34,283 bases of DNA. Source: JAWLBR01 sp041687495 (GTDB lineage: Bacteria; Bacillota; Limnochordia; DTU087; JAAYGB01). The translations under genes and the position numbers were made by a program. Each line of letters begins with the position of its first letter. Position 1 is the stretch's first letter. This document shows positions 8,129-16,627 of this stretch, in pieces. The stretch lies in contig JAWLBR010000025.1 of the NCBI GenBank assembly GCA_041687495.1, positions 1-34,283 on the forward strand, in the 5' to 3' direction. The notes beneath the pieces were generated by a model that saw only the letters and a program-made list of their open reading frames with translations, did no database searches and was not told the DNA's origin.

Positions 8129-8953
8129 TTAGGTTTCTCGAACTACCAGCCTGTCCCCTAGCACCTCGGCATTTCGGACTACGAGGATCTTCTCGCCACA
8201 ACGAAGTTCCACAGACACCAAGCCCATCCGGACAACCGTCATATCACGCTCATGCCAAACCACATGCATACCCTTGCGGACGTGCCAGCGCAAGGCATAT
8301 CCGGCTAGTACGTCTTGAGCAAACTCTCTACCACCCAAACCGACAGATAACACCAACGTCAGTGCCGCCCCACCGCCGATGACAAAAAATGCCGCAGTAA
8401 TGATACTGGAGGAAATTCCCAGCTGTTCCGCAACAGCAAGGAGCACCAGAGTCATCATCCCTGTGCGAGTCATCCAAACCAACACCGCACCTAACGCGGT
8501 ACGGCGGCTGAGGACCAGTCCGCGAATCAAGCCGGCAGCAAACTCAGTGACCTGCAGCCCCAACCCTAACATTACCGCCGCTACCAACAGTCGGGGCATA
8601 TAGTTAAGCAGATCAGAAAGCATTTCTGATGCTGCGCCCATCCCAAGAACATCCAGTGCACCTAGCACCGTGACCAACCAGACCAATCCGTAGACCAACA
8701 CACCACCCAACTGGGATGGCCGCCTCTGAACTAGCCTTTGATCGACTAGTCGGTCTCCGCCGAGGCGCTCAAAGAACACATCAGCACCAAGAGCCCGCAG
8801 GCCGAAATAGGTGAGCCTTCTGGCGACTCCAGCGGTGATCCACCCTAAAACCATAATGATTGCTGCTATCCCAAGTTTGGGCAAGAACTCCACACCAAAG
8901 GCTGCGGCCCTTGTGATCACACCGGCAAAATGCTGCCGAAGTTGCTCGAACAC
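8129..8953 (-). CDS. Mechanosensitive-channel-like integral membrane protein (conserved TM-helix type)
   Basis: Membrane protein of 274 residues. Several hydrophobic helices are visible: IAAIIMVLGWITAGVA (about residue 30), LVYGLVWLVTVLGALDVLGM, LLVAAVMLGLGLQV, GAVLVWMTRTGMMTLVLLA and ITAAFFVIGGGAALTLVLSVGLGG. The repeated helix pattern and the GLGGREFAQDVLAGY segment are like the TM-helix repeat proteins related to small mechanosensitive (MscS) channels. Only a short beta-like tail of about 50 residues follows, shorter than the MscS cytoplasmic vestibule. The start is GTG with AGGAGGGG 7 nt upstream. It follows the MFS gene by 47 nt and is likely co-transcribed. A role in osmotic release is plausible by family only. 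Confidence 0.72.
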   Translation of the reverse strand: MFEQLRQHFAGVITRAAAFGVEFLPKLGIAAIIMVLGWITAGVARRLTYFGLRALGADVFFERLGGDRLVDQRLVQRRPSQLGGVLVYGLVWLVTVLGALDVLGMGAASEMLSDLLNYMPRLLVAAVMLGLGLQVTEFAAGLIRGLVLSRRTALGAVLVWMTRTGMMTLVLLAVAEQLGISSSIITAAFFVIGGGAALTLVLSVGLGGREFAQDVLAGYALRWHVRKGMHVVWHERDMTVVRMGLVSVELRCGEKILVVRNAEVLGDRLVVRET

Positions 8954-9000
8954 TGCGATCCCCTCCTAGCGCTGTCTCAATCTCCTTGCACCCTACCGGA

Positions 9001-10650
9001 TCAAGAGTCGTCACTTCCATCCTCAGACAGGAAACGATGCACAGCCTTAGCCCACTTGAGTAGACCCTCAGCCGCCCTATCCACCATTCTTTCCCATTGC
9101 AGGACTCTTCGGTCCAGATAGGTATCGATTCGTTCTGATTTGCGACGGACTATCCGAGCCACCACCTCACCCTTGTCGAGCACCTCAGAAACCATTCGCT
9201 CCATCTGTAGGCTGCCAGCAGCGATGTGGCCTAAGGTCGCCTCTGCGGAGTGTGTTCCCATCACAGCCAACTGCTGGCCCGTCCTAACCAGTTGGTAACT
9301 AGTCAGGCTTCTTAACTTGGCAAGAAACTCCGATGTGGGCATACTGTCGGCATCAGGAATTGTGCGCAGCAGCACCAGGGTTGCTATGCGAAGAATCCCG
9401 GTTAGGACAAAAACAATCTGTAGTCCCTCCATCGCTACGCCCGCCACCTGCAGTGTTACAGTCGTTGTCAGTGCGGCGACAACTCCTCCCAGTATCGGTG
9501 CAGCCGCTCCGGAGAGGCCGGTAATCCCGGCAAACACAGCAAAGTATGTACTAGCACCTTCCCTTGGTGCAGAGGACATGAGCAAATGGGAAGATGCTAG
9601 ACCAACTCCCGACCAGGCCAGCCCAGACACGATATGCACAAACCACAAGATGCCATAGGAGTCTTTAGTACTAAAAAGCCACAGTAGCGGAATGACCGCC
9701 CCGGCCAGTGAACAGACCAAGAGCAACGGTTTGCTACCTACCTCATCGATGAGATTACCCCACAACCTCATACCAATGATGTTAGTAATTCCACTTACTA
9801 GACTAAAGACAGCAATTAAGGAGAACGGCATCTCGAGAACCTTCAGCATATACACCGTGAAGAAGGGGCTGCCGACCCCAACAGCCAATGCCCACAACGA
9901 GGAAAATATCGTCCACCGCCGGAACCTTGCATCCTGCAGCGGCTTTCTCAAACTTCGAAAAAAGTCACTGTCCTGGGTTGCCTGCGGGACGGAAACGTCG
10001 CTGATGCGCCGCATAACAATCCAACCCCATATACCGAACAGAATTCCAACGGTAAACAGCACAGAAAACCCGAAGACTTTACCATGCGTGGGAAAAAGCT
10101 TTTCCCAGTAGTCCACAAACTGTCCAGCCGCCAAGGCTGCGATCATCCCGGCACCGCCCGCTACCATATTGCGGTAACCGAAGAACTTACCCCTAATGGC
10201 CTGAGGAACCAACTCAGCCACCCATGCCATCCAGGCAACTCCGCTCAACGATGCAAAGAAACTTGATAACCCCAAAGCTGCCATTAGGATAAGCACAGCC
10301 CAGCCTTGTTCTGAAGTATTGAGAAATGCGAAGGGGATGAGCAGGATCCCCATCCAGGCCACCCGATACAGAGCAGCCGTTGTGACACACACTCTTTTCG
10401 GGCTGCCGACCCGATTTACTAGATATGAGCCAACAATCTGAACCAAGTTTAGCAGCGGTGGCAGCGCCGACAACAGACCGATGTGAGCATCGGTTGCGCC
10501 CAAAGCCAACGCGAACCCAACTAAGAAAGATCCGCCAATCAGAGTTCCAAAGATCGTGTTTAGACCACCCTCCAGCACCGACCGATCGAGATCAGCCTTA
10601 AGGCTTGGGGAGAGCTGTTGTGCCGCTGAAGGGCTGATTGCACCCGCCAT
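9001..10650 (-). CDS. Major facilitator superfamily transporter with long C-terminal tail
   Basis: MFS permease of 549 residues. The first ~420 residues contain about 12 hydrophobic segments, with MFS-like loops such as RGKFFGYRNMVAG and the second-half segment GNLIDEVGSKPLLLV. The substrate is unknown. Unusually, about 120 hydrophilic, charged residues follow the last membrane segment (from about residue 430) and look helical and amphipathic, for example around VARIVRRKSERIDTYL and ERMVDRAAEGLLKWAK. The ATG has only a weak GGTGGTGG ribosome binding site. It lies downstream of a sulfatase gene, separated by a hairpin, and upstream of a channel-like gene. Import of a sugar or sulfated sugar is possible from context but not shown. 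Confidence 0.85.
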   Translation of the reverse strand: MAGAISPSAAQQLSPSLKADLDRSVLEGGLNTIFGTLIGGSFLVGFALALGATDAHIGLLSALPPLLNLVQIVGSYLVNRVGSPKRVCVTTAALYRVAWMGILLIPFAFLNTSEQGWAVLILMAALGLSSFFASLSGVAWMAWVAELVPQAIRGKFFGYRNMVAGGAGMIAALAAGQFVDYWEKLFPTHGKVFGFSVLFTVGILFGIWGWIVMRRISDVSVPQATQDSDFFRSLRKPLQDARFRRWTIFSSLWALAVGVGSPFFTVYMLKVLEMPFSLIAVFSLVSGITNIIGMRLWGNLIDEVGSKPLLLVCSLAGAVIPLLWLFSTKDSYGILWFVHIVSGLAWSGVGLASSHLLMSSAPREGASTYFAVFAGITGLSGAAAPILGGVVAALTTTVTLQVAGVAMEGLQIVFVLTGILRIATLVLLRTIPDADSMPTSEFLAKLRSLTSYQLVRTGQQLAVMGTHSAEATLGHIAAGSLQMERMVSEVLDKGEVVARIVRRKSERIDTYLDRRVLQWERMVDRAAEGLLKWAKAVHRFLSEDGSDDS

Positions 10651-10681
10651 TTTGCCACCACCATGGTCGAAATAGAAATAG

Positions 10682-10720
10682 CAGGAGGCCGCTCCCCGCG
10701 CCGGGGTCGACAGCCTCCTG
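10682..10720 (-). terminator. Long hairpin between sulfatase and MFS genes
   Basis: An 8-bp outer stem (CAGGAGGC/GCCTCCTG) encloses a CCCC...GGGG inner stem. On the minus strand it is followed by T-rich sequence (TATTTCTATTT) rather than a clean U run. It lies 40 nt past the sulfatase stop, so it probably terminates or attenuates sulfatase transcription before the MFS gene. Confidence 0.55.
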
Positions 10721-10760
10721 TGACAAATACATACTACCCGACTAGCTCCCTACCTAAACA

Positions 10761-12107
10761 TTACTGACTAGCTTCCCATTCACTTACTTTCCGCTGACCG
10801 CTCGGTATCAGTTTGGCCGGAATGATCCGTGCAGGCTCTTCACCAGCTGCAACCATTCGCCTCAGGAGCCGCTCCCGCATCACTGCGGCTACCTCCTGAT
10901 GCGACTCCAAACCGATAAGGTTAGTCAGTTCATAGGGATCTGCCTGTAGATCATACAGAAAGGCCTCTTCGTATGAGTCAGAACAGGAGTCCTCCCAGCC
11001 GTGCTTATCTGGCGCTACCACAGCGTACTTCCAACGCTTAGTCCGTACTGCTCGACCAACCTGAGACTCGCTGATTTGGATGTACACTTCGTCTGGCCAT
11101 TCTGTCGATGTTTTGGTTGCCAGAGGAACCATTGAACGCCCGTGCATGTCTTTTGGCACCGATAGGCCTGCAGCATCCAGCAGCGTAGCAGGCAGGTCAA
11201 CCAAACTGGCCAGCTCTTGCACCTGCCCTCCCCCAGTAAACCCAGGACCAGTGATTGCCATGGGAATGCGCACGGAGCCATCGTGGCAGGAGCGCTTGTA
11301 CTCCCCATTGCGGGTTTTGAAATGGTTGCCATGATCAGTCGTGTATGCAAGGACAGTATTATCCATCAAGCCTAGGCTCTTCAGGGCGTCAAGTACTCTG
11401 CCCAAGGCTTCATCCAGCCGTTTCACCATTCCATAGTATCCACCTAGGTGCTGCGCCGCTGTTCCACCTAAAGCCGCTAGATCCGGCGGAGTCCACCGCC
11501 CTGTATAGCGCTCGGCGTACCCATCGGGGGCCGGATAGTCATCTCTGTGATTCTGGTGGTGAGGCTCCAGGAATGACAGAAACAGATAGAAGGGCTGCCC
11601 TTCTTTATGGCTGTCGATGTACCGAATCGCCGCGTCAGTTAGGGCATCAACCCGATACCCTGGTAGTTTGACCAGCTGGTTGTTCTCGTCATAGACTCCG
11701 GTATCATAGGCGTCTGAGGTAAACTCTAAGGTATTGGCGGCCAGCCAGTAGTCGTATCCGCCCCGCTCCTCCTCCACAACAGGATCTTGAGAAGCTAGGT
11801 GCCATTTGCCGATATACCCCGTTGCGTACCCAGCCTCACCGAAGTAGTGGGCCAGCGTCCTGTGATCAGCCGACAAAGGAATCCCATTGCGATAGCAACC
11901 AGTTGCCGCCGCATATTTCCCTGTCTGCAGCGATGCCCTCCCAGGTCCGCATACCGGCTGACAGGTAAATGCATTGAAGAAGTGCGTCCCCTGCCGCGCC
12001 ATTCTATCGAAATTCGGAGTCAGCTCCAGTGGATTACCGTGAACACCGGTGGTGTCCCACCGCTGCTGATCAGTGAAAAACACAATGACATTGGGTCTGC
12101 CGCTCAT
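10761..12107 (-). CDS. Sulfatase (cysteine-type, FGly-dependent)
   Basis: Sulfatase of 448 residues that would hydrolyse a sulfate ester from a sugar or glycan. The active-site signature is CGPGR (Cys53-Gly-Pro55-Gly-Arg57), followed by ASLQTGKY, so Cys53 should be converted to formylglycine by an anaerobic-type maturase that is not in this window. Metal-site elements include FTDQQ (Asp13) near the start and TTDHGNH later. The ATG at 12105-12107 has AGGAGG 8 nt upstream; the frame extends 69 codons further without a site. I see no signal peptide, so it probably acts in the cytoplasm on imported sulfated oligosaccharides. Divergent from a GlpA-like gene across a 228-bp region. Its nearness to GH95 and GH78 genes suggests fucose- or rhamnose-rich sulfated glycans. 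Confidence 0.93.
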   Translation of the reverse strand: MSGRPNVIVFFTDQQRWDTTGVHGNPLELTPNFDRMARQGTHFFNAFTCQPVCGPGRASLQTGKYAAATGCYRNGIPLSADHRTLAHYFGEAGYATGYIGKWHLASQDPVVEEERGGYDYWLAANTLEFTSDAYDTGVYDENNQLVKLPGYRVDALTDAAIRYIDSHKEGQPFYLFLSFLEPHHQNHRDDYPAPDGYAERYTGRWTPPDLAALGGTAAQHLGGYYGMVKRLDEALGRVLDALKSLGLMDNTVLAYTTDHGNHFKTRNGEYKRSCHDGSVRIPMAITGPGFTGGGQVQELASLVDLPATLLDAAGLSVPKDMHGRSMVPLATKTSTEWPDEVYIQISESQVGRAVRTKRWKYAVVAPDKHGWEDSCSDSYEEAFLYDLQADPYELTNLIGLESHQEVAAVMRERLLRRMVAAGEEPARIIPAKLIPSGQRKVSEWEASQ

Positions 12108-12183
12108 AAGATCAGCCTCCTGATAGACTAAATCAACTAATCGCTTAACTTCAGCAATCGTCGCAAAAGACCTTTGCCAAAAA

Positions 12184-12319
12184 CCAATTTGGCCCATAAT
12201 CGAGATTAGATAGCCCAAGAAGGTTTCAGGCTTCCTGTTAGTTGGGAAGATAGTGGGTAGGATTACCAGCAGATCTACATCGAGTAGGCCAAACGCCAAT
12301 TGGCCACAGCCCATTGGCC
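12184..12319. promoter_or_regulatory. Repeated TTGGCC/GGCCAA motifs in the divergent promoter region
   Basis: The 228-bp space between the divergent sulfatase and GlpA-like genes contains several copies of TTGGCC or its complement: CCAATTTGGCC (12184-12194), GGCCAA (12287-12292), CCAATTGG with TTGGCC (12296-12305) and TTGGCC (12314-12319). Together they could form hairpins or operator half-sites just upstream of the GlpA-like ribosome binding site. No confident -35/-10 pair was found. Confidence 0.3.
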
Positions 12320-12335
12320 GAAAGGAAGGTGGCCC

Positions 12336-13805
12336 ATGTACGACGTTGCCATCGTGGGAGCCGGAGTGGTTGGGTCCGCAATCGCCAGAGAGCTCTCCCG
12401 CTACCGAGTTACAACGCTGCTACTGGACAGGGGATCCGATGTGGGTACGGGTGCGACTAAGGCCAACAGCGGCATCGTTCACGGAGGATACACCGCCAAA
12501 CACGGCAGCCTCAAAGCTGAGTTGTGCATTCGAGGTAACCGGATGTACGCAGCCCTAGATCGGGAGCTCAACTTCGGATACCGCAGAACTGGTTCTTTGG
12601 TTCTCGCCTTCAGCCCTGAAGAGGAAGCGGTACTTGCGGACCTCAAAACGAATGGAGAGAAAAACGGAGTTAGAGGTCTCCAGATCCTTAAACGAGAACA
12701 GGTGCAGGAGAAGGAACCCACCGTCAACAGCAAAGTTCGCTGCGCCCTGTTTTGCCCAGAAACTGGAGTCACGTCTCCTTACGAGTTTTGCATTGCTCTG
12801 GCGGAAAATGCCATTGCCAACGGCGTTGACCTGGTGCTATCCGCCCAGGTGCACAGCATTGCCAAGTCCGGTGGTTCATTTGAGTTGGATACTACGCAGG
12901 GTACGTACCGAGCTCGCTGTGCTATCAACGCGGCCGGTATCCATTCAGACAGCATCGCAGCTATGGTAGGCGTAGACGACTTCTCCATCCGACCGCGGCG
13001 CGGGCAGTACTTACTGCTGCAACGGGGAACTGGTGACCGGGTGAAGCACGTGATCTTTCAGACTCCCACAAAGAAGGGTAAAGGAGTTCTAGTCACCTCA
13101 ACCTATTGGGGCAATCTGATGCTGGGACCTAACGCCGAGGATGTGGTGGATCGCGAGGACTTGGGCACTGCCCTCGAGGCGCTCCAGGAGATTGTCAGCG
13201 CCGCCAAGCGAAGTGTCCCCGACATCGATGTCACAAAAGCGATTAGATCGTTTTCGGGGATGCGGGCCATCAGCAATGGCGGCGACTTCATCATCGCAGA
13301 ATCTAGGGTGCCTGGGTTTATCAATGTCGCCGGTATTGACTCACCCGGACTGACCTCTTCTCCAGCCATCGCGCAGACGGTGAAAGAGCTCCTGCAGACG
13401 CTGGGGATGGAGCTCAAACCCAAAGCTGACTTTAGGCCCTACCGCCGCCCCATTACCTCCCTGGCGCCGCTCAAACCATTCCGGCAGGTCAGGGACGCTG
13501 TTGAGCTTCCCAGCGGGGAGCCCCGGCGAATTGTCTGCCGCTGCGAGCAAGTTACCGAACAGACTATCGTCGATGCCATCCACCGGGGCATTCCGGTGAC
13601 CAGTACTGATGCGATCAAGCGCCGAACCAGAGCAGGAATGGGCGTCTGCCAAGGTTCTTTCTGTACAAAGCGGGTACAGGCGATCCTCGAGCGGGAAACC
13701 GGCCTACCTTCCGAAGCTATCTCGCTCAGGGGCCCCGGTTCTGGAACGTTTCCGTCCCGGGTATCCAAAGAAGAAATACGGAAAATGGATGAAACTCCCC
13801 AATAG
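12336..13805 (+). CDS. GlpA-like FAD-dependent oxidoreductase with C-terminal BFD-like four-Cys domain
   Basis: Flavoenzyme of 489 residues, related to anaerobic glycerol-3-phosphate dehydrogenase and L-2-hydroxyglutarate oxidase. The FAD motif VGAGVVGSAIARELS starts at residue 7, followed by the DAO-type NSGIVHGGYTAKHGSLKAEL. The last ~90 residues carry a BFD-like iron-sulfur domain with Cys401-x-Cys403 (CRCEQVT) and Cys438-x4-Cys443 (GVCQGSFC). The ATG at 12336 is preceded by AAGGAAGGTGG; earlier in-frame codons lack a site. In many clostridia this protein is encoded with a second FAD protein and a small DUF1667-type protein that form a complex. Neither is here, so the electron acceptor is unclear. 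It ends with TAG just before a bidirectional terminator. Confidence 0.88.
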   Translation: MYDVAIVGAGVVGSAIARELSRYRVTTLLLDRGSDVGTGATKANSGIVHGGYTAKHGSLKAELCIRGNRMYAALDRELNFGYRRTGSLVLAFSPEEEAVLADLKTNGEKNGVRGLQILKREQVQEKEPTVNSKVRCALFCPETGVTSPYEFCIALAENAIANGVDLVLSAQVHSIAKSGGSFELDTTQGTYRARCAINAAGIHSDSIAAMVGVDDFSIRPRRGQYLLLQRGTGDRVKHVIFQTPTKKGKGVLVTSTYWGNLMLGPNAEDVVDREDLGTALEALQEIVSAAKRSVPDIDVTKAIRSFSGMRAISNGGDFIIAESRVPGFINVAGIDSPGLTSSPAIAQTVKELLQTLGMELKPKADFRPYRRPITSLAPLKPFRQVRDAVELPSGEPRRIVCRCEQVTEQTIVDAIHRGIPVTSTDAIKRRTRAGMGVCQGSFCTKRVQAILERETGLPSEAISLRGPGSGTFPSRVSKEEIRKMDETPQ

Positions 13806-13831
13806 CTCCTGAGTGCCTCAGTCGGCAATAG

Positions 13832-13871
13832 GCAAAGGAGAGCAGTCGCATTCCGGTCTGCTCTCCTTTGC
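13832..13871. terminator. Bidirectional terminator between convergent genes
   Basis: A 14-bp perfect stem, GCAAAGGAGAGCAG and its complement, is separated by a 12-nt loop. It lies between the convergent GlpA-like (+) and GH78 (-) genes. It lacks a long U run on either strand, but the stem strength and position support termination for both. Confidence 0.7.
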
Positions 13872-13900
13872 TGTCATGCTTTCTTACCCTTGATCTACCA

Positions 13901-16594
13901 CTAGCAGCAGTTTTGCCGCACGGCAAAAGTGTAAGTACCTGAACCGACTTCAACAACGAAATATCTTTCTCCGTTTTCTTCTAGCAAGGCCACGTCTGTA
14001 GTGTCTAATGGTTGCCCATCGACATCCATCTCCAGCACCACTTTCTTCCCACCGGGCACGTAGATTGTAGCGTTGGAGTTGACCGGAACTGTCACTTCGA
14101 GGCGGAAGTGGTCATCCGTTTTGGCCCACCTTGAGCTAACCATACCCCGAATGGTGTTTATCGTAGCGCTGGCGTGGTTAAGATCCCGAGGGATGATGGG
14201 CTTTACCACCAGACTAGACCATCCAGCTTGACCCAACCGGATCCCAGCAAGGGCTCTGTACAACCATACGTCGACCGTACCAAACATGATATGGTTGTGT
14301 GAATTCATGCCGGTGCCTGTGAGTTTTTCCCAGCGCTCCCAGATAGTGGTTGCTCCCTCTTTGATCATGTAACCAAAGCTGGGATAGCTGTCCTGAGTCA
14401 TCATTTTGTAAGCGATTTCTTTATGTCCGTGTTCAGATAGGGTGTCGAGGATAAACTTCGTTCCAACGATCCCGGTGTCAAAGTGATAATCGTGCTGCTC
14501 ACAGATCTCCCGCACTAAGTTGTCAAGCACAGCCTGCTCGGACTCCGGTGGTACCAAGCCCAATTGCAGACCAAGTACATTGGCCGTTTGGTCGTTGTTG
14601 CCATAGTAGTTTCTGTCCTGATTGAAGTAGCGTTTATTGAACGCATCCCGAACGGCTCCGGCTTTCTTGGCATAGGCTGAGTGATCATCTGTTTTTCCCA
14701 GAAGCTCGGCAATCCGGGAAAGGATCAAGATATCGTGGTAGTAGCAGAAAGCCGAGGTAATCTCCCGAGGAGTCTTCTTGGGCGGTACGCTGCCGGGTGG
14801 ACACCAGTCCCCGTACTTATTGAAATTGACCAACCCATCTTCGCCTTCCTTGGCGATGAGATGGTCCACGTACTTTTTCAGACTGCTGTAGTGGTGCTTG
14901 AGTACATCCAAATCACCGTAGTAGCGATACATCTCCCAAGCAAGCACTACATATGCGGTGCCCCACGCTGGGTCTGCCGGATACAGGGGCCAATAGGGAG
15001 GCACCACATCGGACACGCTGCCATCATCCCGCTGCGAGTCCATGATATCCTGTAGATACTTGACATAAAACGCCGCCATGTCGAAGTTATAGATGGCTTC
15101 TTCAGCAACCAACTGTGCATCTCCCAGCCACCCCATCCGCTCATCCCGCTGAGGACAATCAGTGGGGACGCTCATGAGATTAGACAGCTGCCCATAAATT
15201 ACATTCCGATGGACATTATTCAGCAACGAGTTTGAGCAGGCAAAACGGCCAGTCTCTTCTACGGCGGTGTGCAGGAAGCAGCCTTCCAGGGCGTGCAGGC
15301 TGGGAGTTCCTGGGTATCCGGTAACTTCTACATATCTGAACCCATGGTAGGTGAACCGGGGCTCGTAAACTTCTTGCCCCTCTCCCTTCAAGGTGTAGGT
15401 ATCTGTGGCCGCCGCTGAGCGATTGATGCGAGGATCAAGCCGACCGTTTTCATCGACCACTTCCGCATACCGCATCTGCACTTGAGCTCCCCGAGGACCC
15501 TGCACCCGAAGCTGTACCCATCCGGTGAAATTCTGGCCAAAATCATACACATATACCCCAGGAGCAGGACAGTTGATTGTCACTGGCTGGAATCTACGGG
15601 TGACCTTGATGGGAGGCATCAACTGCGATCGCATTAACCCTGTCGGCCCTTCCACACATATAGCTGCATCCCATCCAGCGGACGCTGCCAACCCAGGTTG
15701 ATCCCAACCGGGGATCTCCTTGCGGGCGTCATATGACTCGCCTTCGTAAATTCCATTGATCTCAACTGGACCCCGGGCCACCTGCCAGGTCTCATCGGTC
15801 GCAATTATGTCTTGGGATCCGTCTGCATACTCCAAATGCAGCTCAGCTCTTACCCGAGGGAAGCCGTCATATCCCCGGGCGCCGTTATTCCAGTCAAAGC
15901 GCACGTACCGACCGTTACCCAACATTACTCCAACGGCATTGGCTCCCTGGCGCACATCCGCAGTTACATCGTACACAGAGTACAAAACCGTCTTCGCGTA
16001 GTCGGTCTGACCCGGCTCCAGCACCCGGTCTCCGACTTTTTGACCATTGATCCGCAGTTCGTAGTAACCCAACCCAGATATGTAAGCCCGGGCTGAGGTA
16101 ACCTCGTGTGCCGCAGTGAACTCTTTTCGCAGTAGGCTCCCCGGGCGAAGTTCGTACCCAGAGCTGGACCGAACCACTGCGTCAGGATCCCTGTCGGCAC
16201 CATTGCCAATCCACTCTGCCGTCCATTCTTCCTGCGCTAAGAAAGCGGTTTCAAAGAACGCGGTGCGGCTGTATGGGCTAACTCTCCCCTTCTTGTCCCA
16301 CCAGCGCACCCGCCAGTAATACCTCCGACAGGACTGTAACGCGGAACCCTCGTAAGGGATACCAATGGACTGAGAAGATTCTACTTGGCCGGTGTCCCAA
16401 ATGTTGCCCTGTTCTGCCTTCACCGTATCCAGATTATCAGAGACAATAATCTGATACCCACCCTGCACTTGATTCGCCAGTGGGTGCTGCAAAACCCAAG
16501 AGAGTTTTGGTCGAGGATTGTCTATCCCCAGCGCATCCTGCACATAGTCGCATCGCAAGTTAACCGGAGCTTGAGGATGAATCTCGCGACTCAT
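13901..16594 (-). CDS. Alpha-L-rhamnosidase, glycoside hydrolase family 78
   Basis: GH78 enzyme of 897 residues that removes terminal alpha-L-rhamnose from oligosaccharides or glycosides, inverting the anomeric centre. It has the full bacterial rhamnosidase layout: an N-terminal beta-sandwich region (LRCDYVQDALGIDNPRPKLSW), further beta domains (YISGLGYYELRINGQKVGD), an alpha/alpha-barrel with DCPQRDERMGWLGDA holding Asp484 and Glu485, then TIWERWE and NHIMFGTVDVWLYRALAGI, and a C-terminal beta domain. The ATG has GGAGG about 9 nt upstream. No signal peptide is visible, so it is probably intracellular and acts on imported oligosaccharides. It follows the BNR-propeller gene by 33 nt, so the two are likely one operon, ending at the hairpin at 13832-13871. 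Confidence 0.95.
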   Translation of the reverse strand: MSREIHPQAPVNLRCDYVQDALGIDNPRPKLSWVLQHPLANQVQGGYQIIVSDNLDTVKAEQGNIWDTGQVESSQSIGIPYEGSALQSCRRYYWRVRWWDKKGRVSPYSRTAFFETAFLAQEEWTAEWIGNGADRDPDAVVRSSSGYELRPGSLLRKEFTAAHEVTSARAYISGLGYYELRINGQKVGDRVLEPGQTDYAKTVLYSVYDVTADVRQGANAVGVMLGNGRYVRFDWNNGARGYDGFPRVRAELHLEYADGSQDIIATDETWQVARGPVEINGIYEGESYDARKEIPGWDQPGLAASAGWDAAICVEGPTGLMRSQLMPPIKVTRRFQPVTINCPAPGVYVYDFGQNFTGWVQLRVQGPRGAQVQMRYAEVVDENGRLDPRINRSAAATDTYTLKGEGQEVYEPRFTYHGFRYVEVTGYPGTPSLHALEGCFLHTAVEETGRFACSNSLLNNVHRNVIYGQLSNLMSVPTDCPQRDERMGWLGDAQLVAEEAIYNFDMAAFYVKYLQDIMDSQRDDGSVSDVVPPYWPLYPADPAWGTAYVVLAWEMYRYYGDLDVLKHHYSSLKKYVDHLIAKEGEDGLVNFNKYGDWCPPGSVPPKKTPREITSAFCYYHDILILSRIAELLGKTDDHSAYAKKAGAVRDAFNKRYFNQDRNYYGNNDQTANVLGLQLGLVPPESEQAVLDNLVREICEQHDYHFDTGIVGTKFILDTLSEHGHKEIAYKMMTQDSYPSFGYMIKEGATTIWERWEKLTGTGMNSHNHIMFGTVDVWLYRALAGIRLGQAGWSSLVVKPIIPRDLNHASATINTIRGMVSSRWAKTDDHFRLEVTVPVNSNATIYVPGGKKVVLEMDVDGQPLDTTDVALLEENGERYFVVEVGSGTYTFAVRQNCC

Positions 16595-16627
16595 ATACCT
16601 TTCCTCCTCTGCTGGTCCCTAGATTCG

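Noticed and set aside
12108..12314. 69-codon upstream extension of the sulfatase
   Set aside because: AGGAGG sits 8 nt before the ATG at 12107 and the sulfatase fold starts right there.
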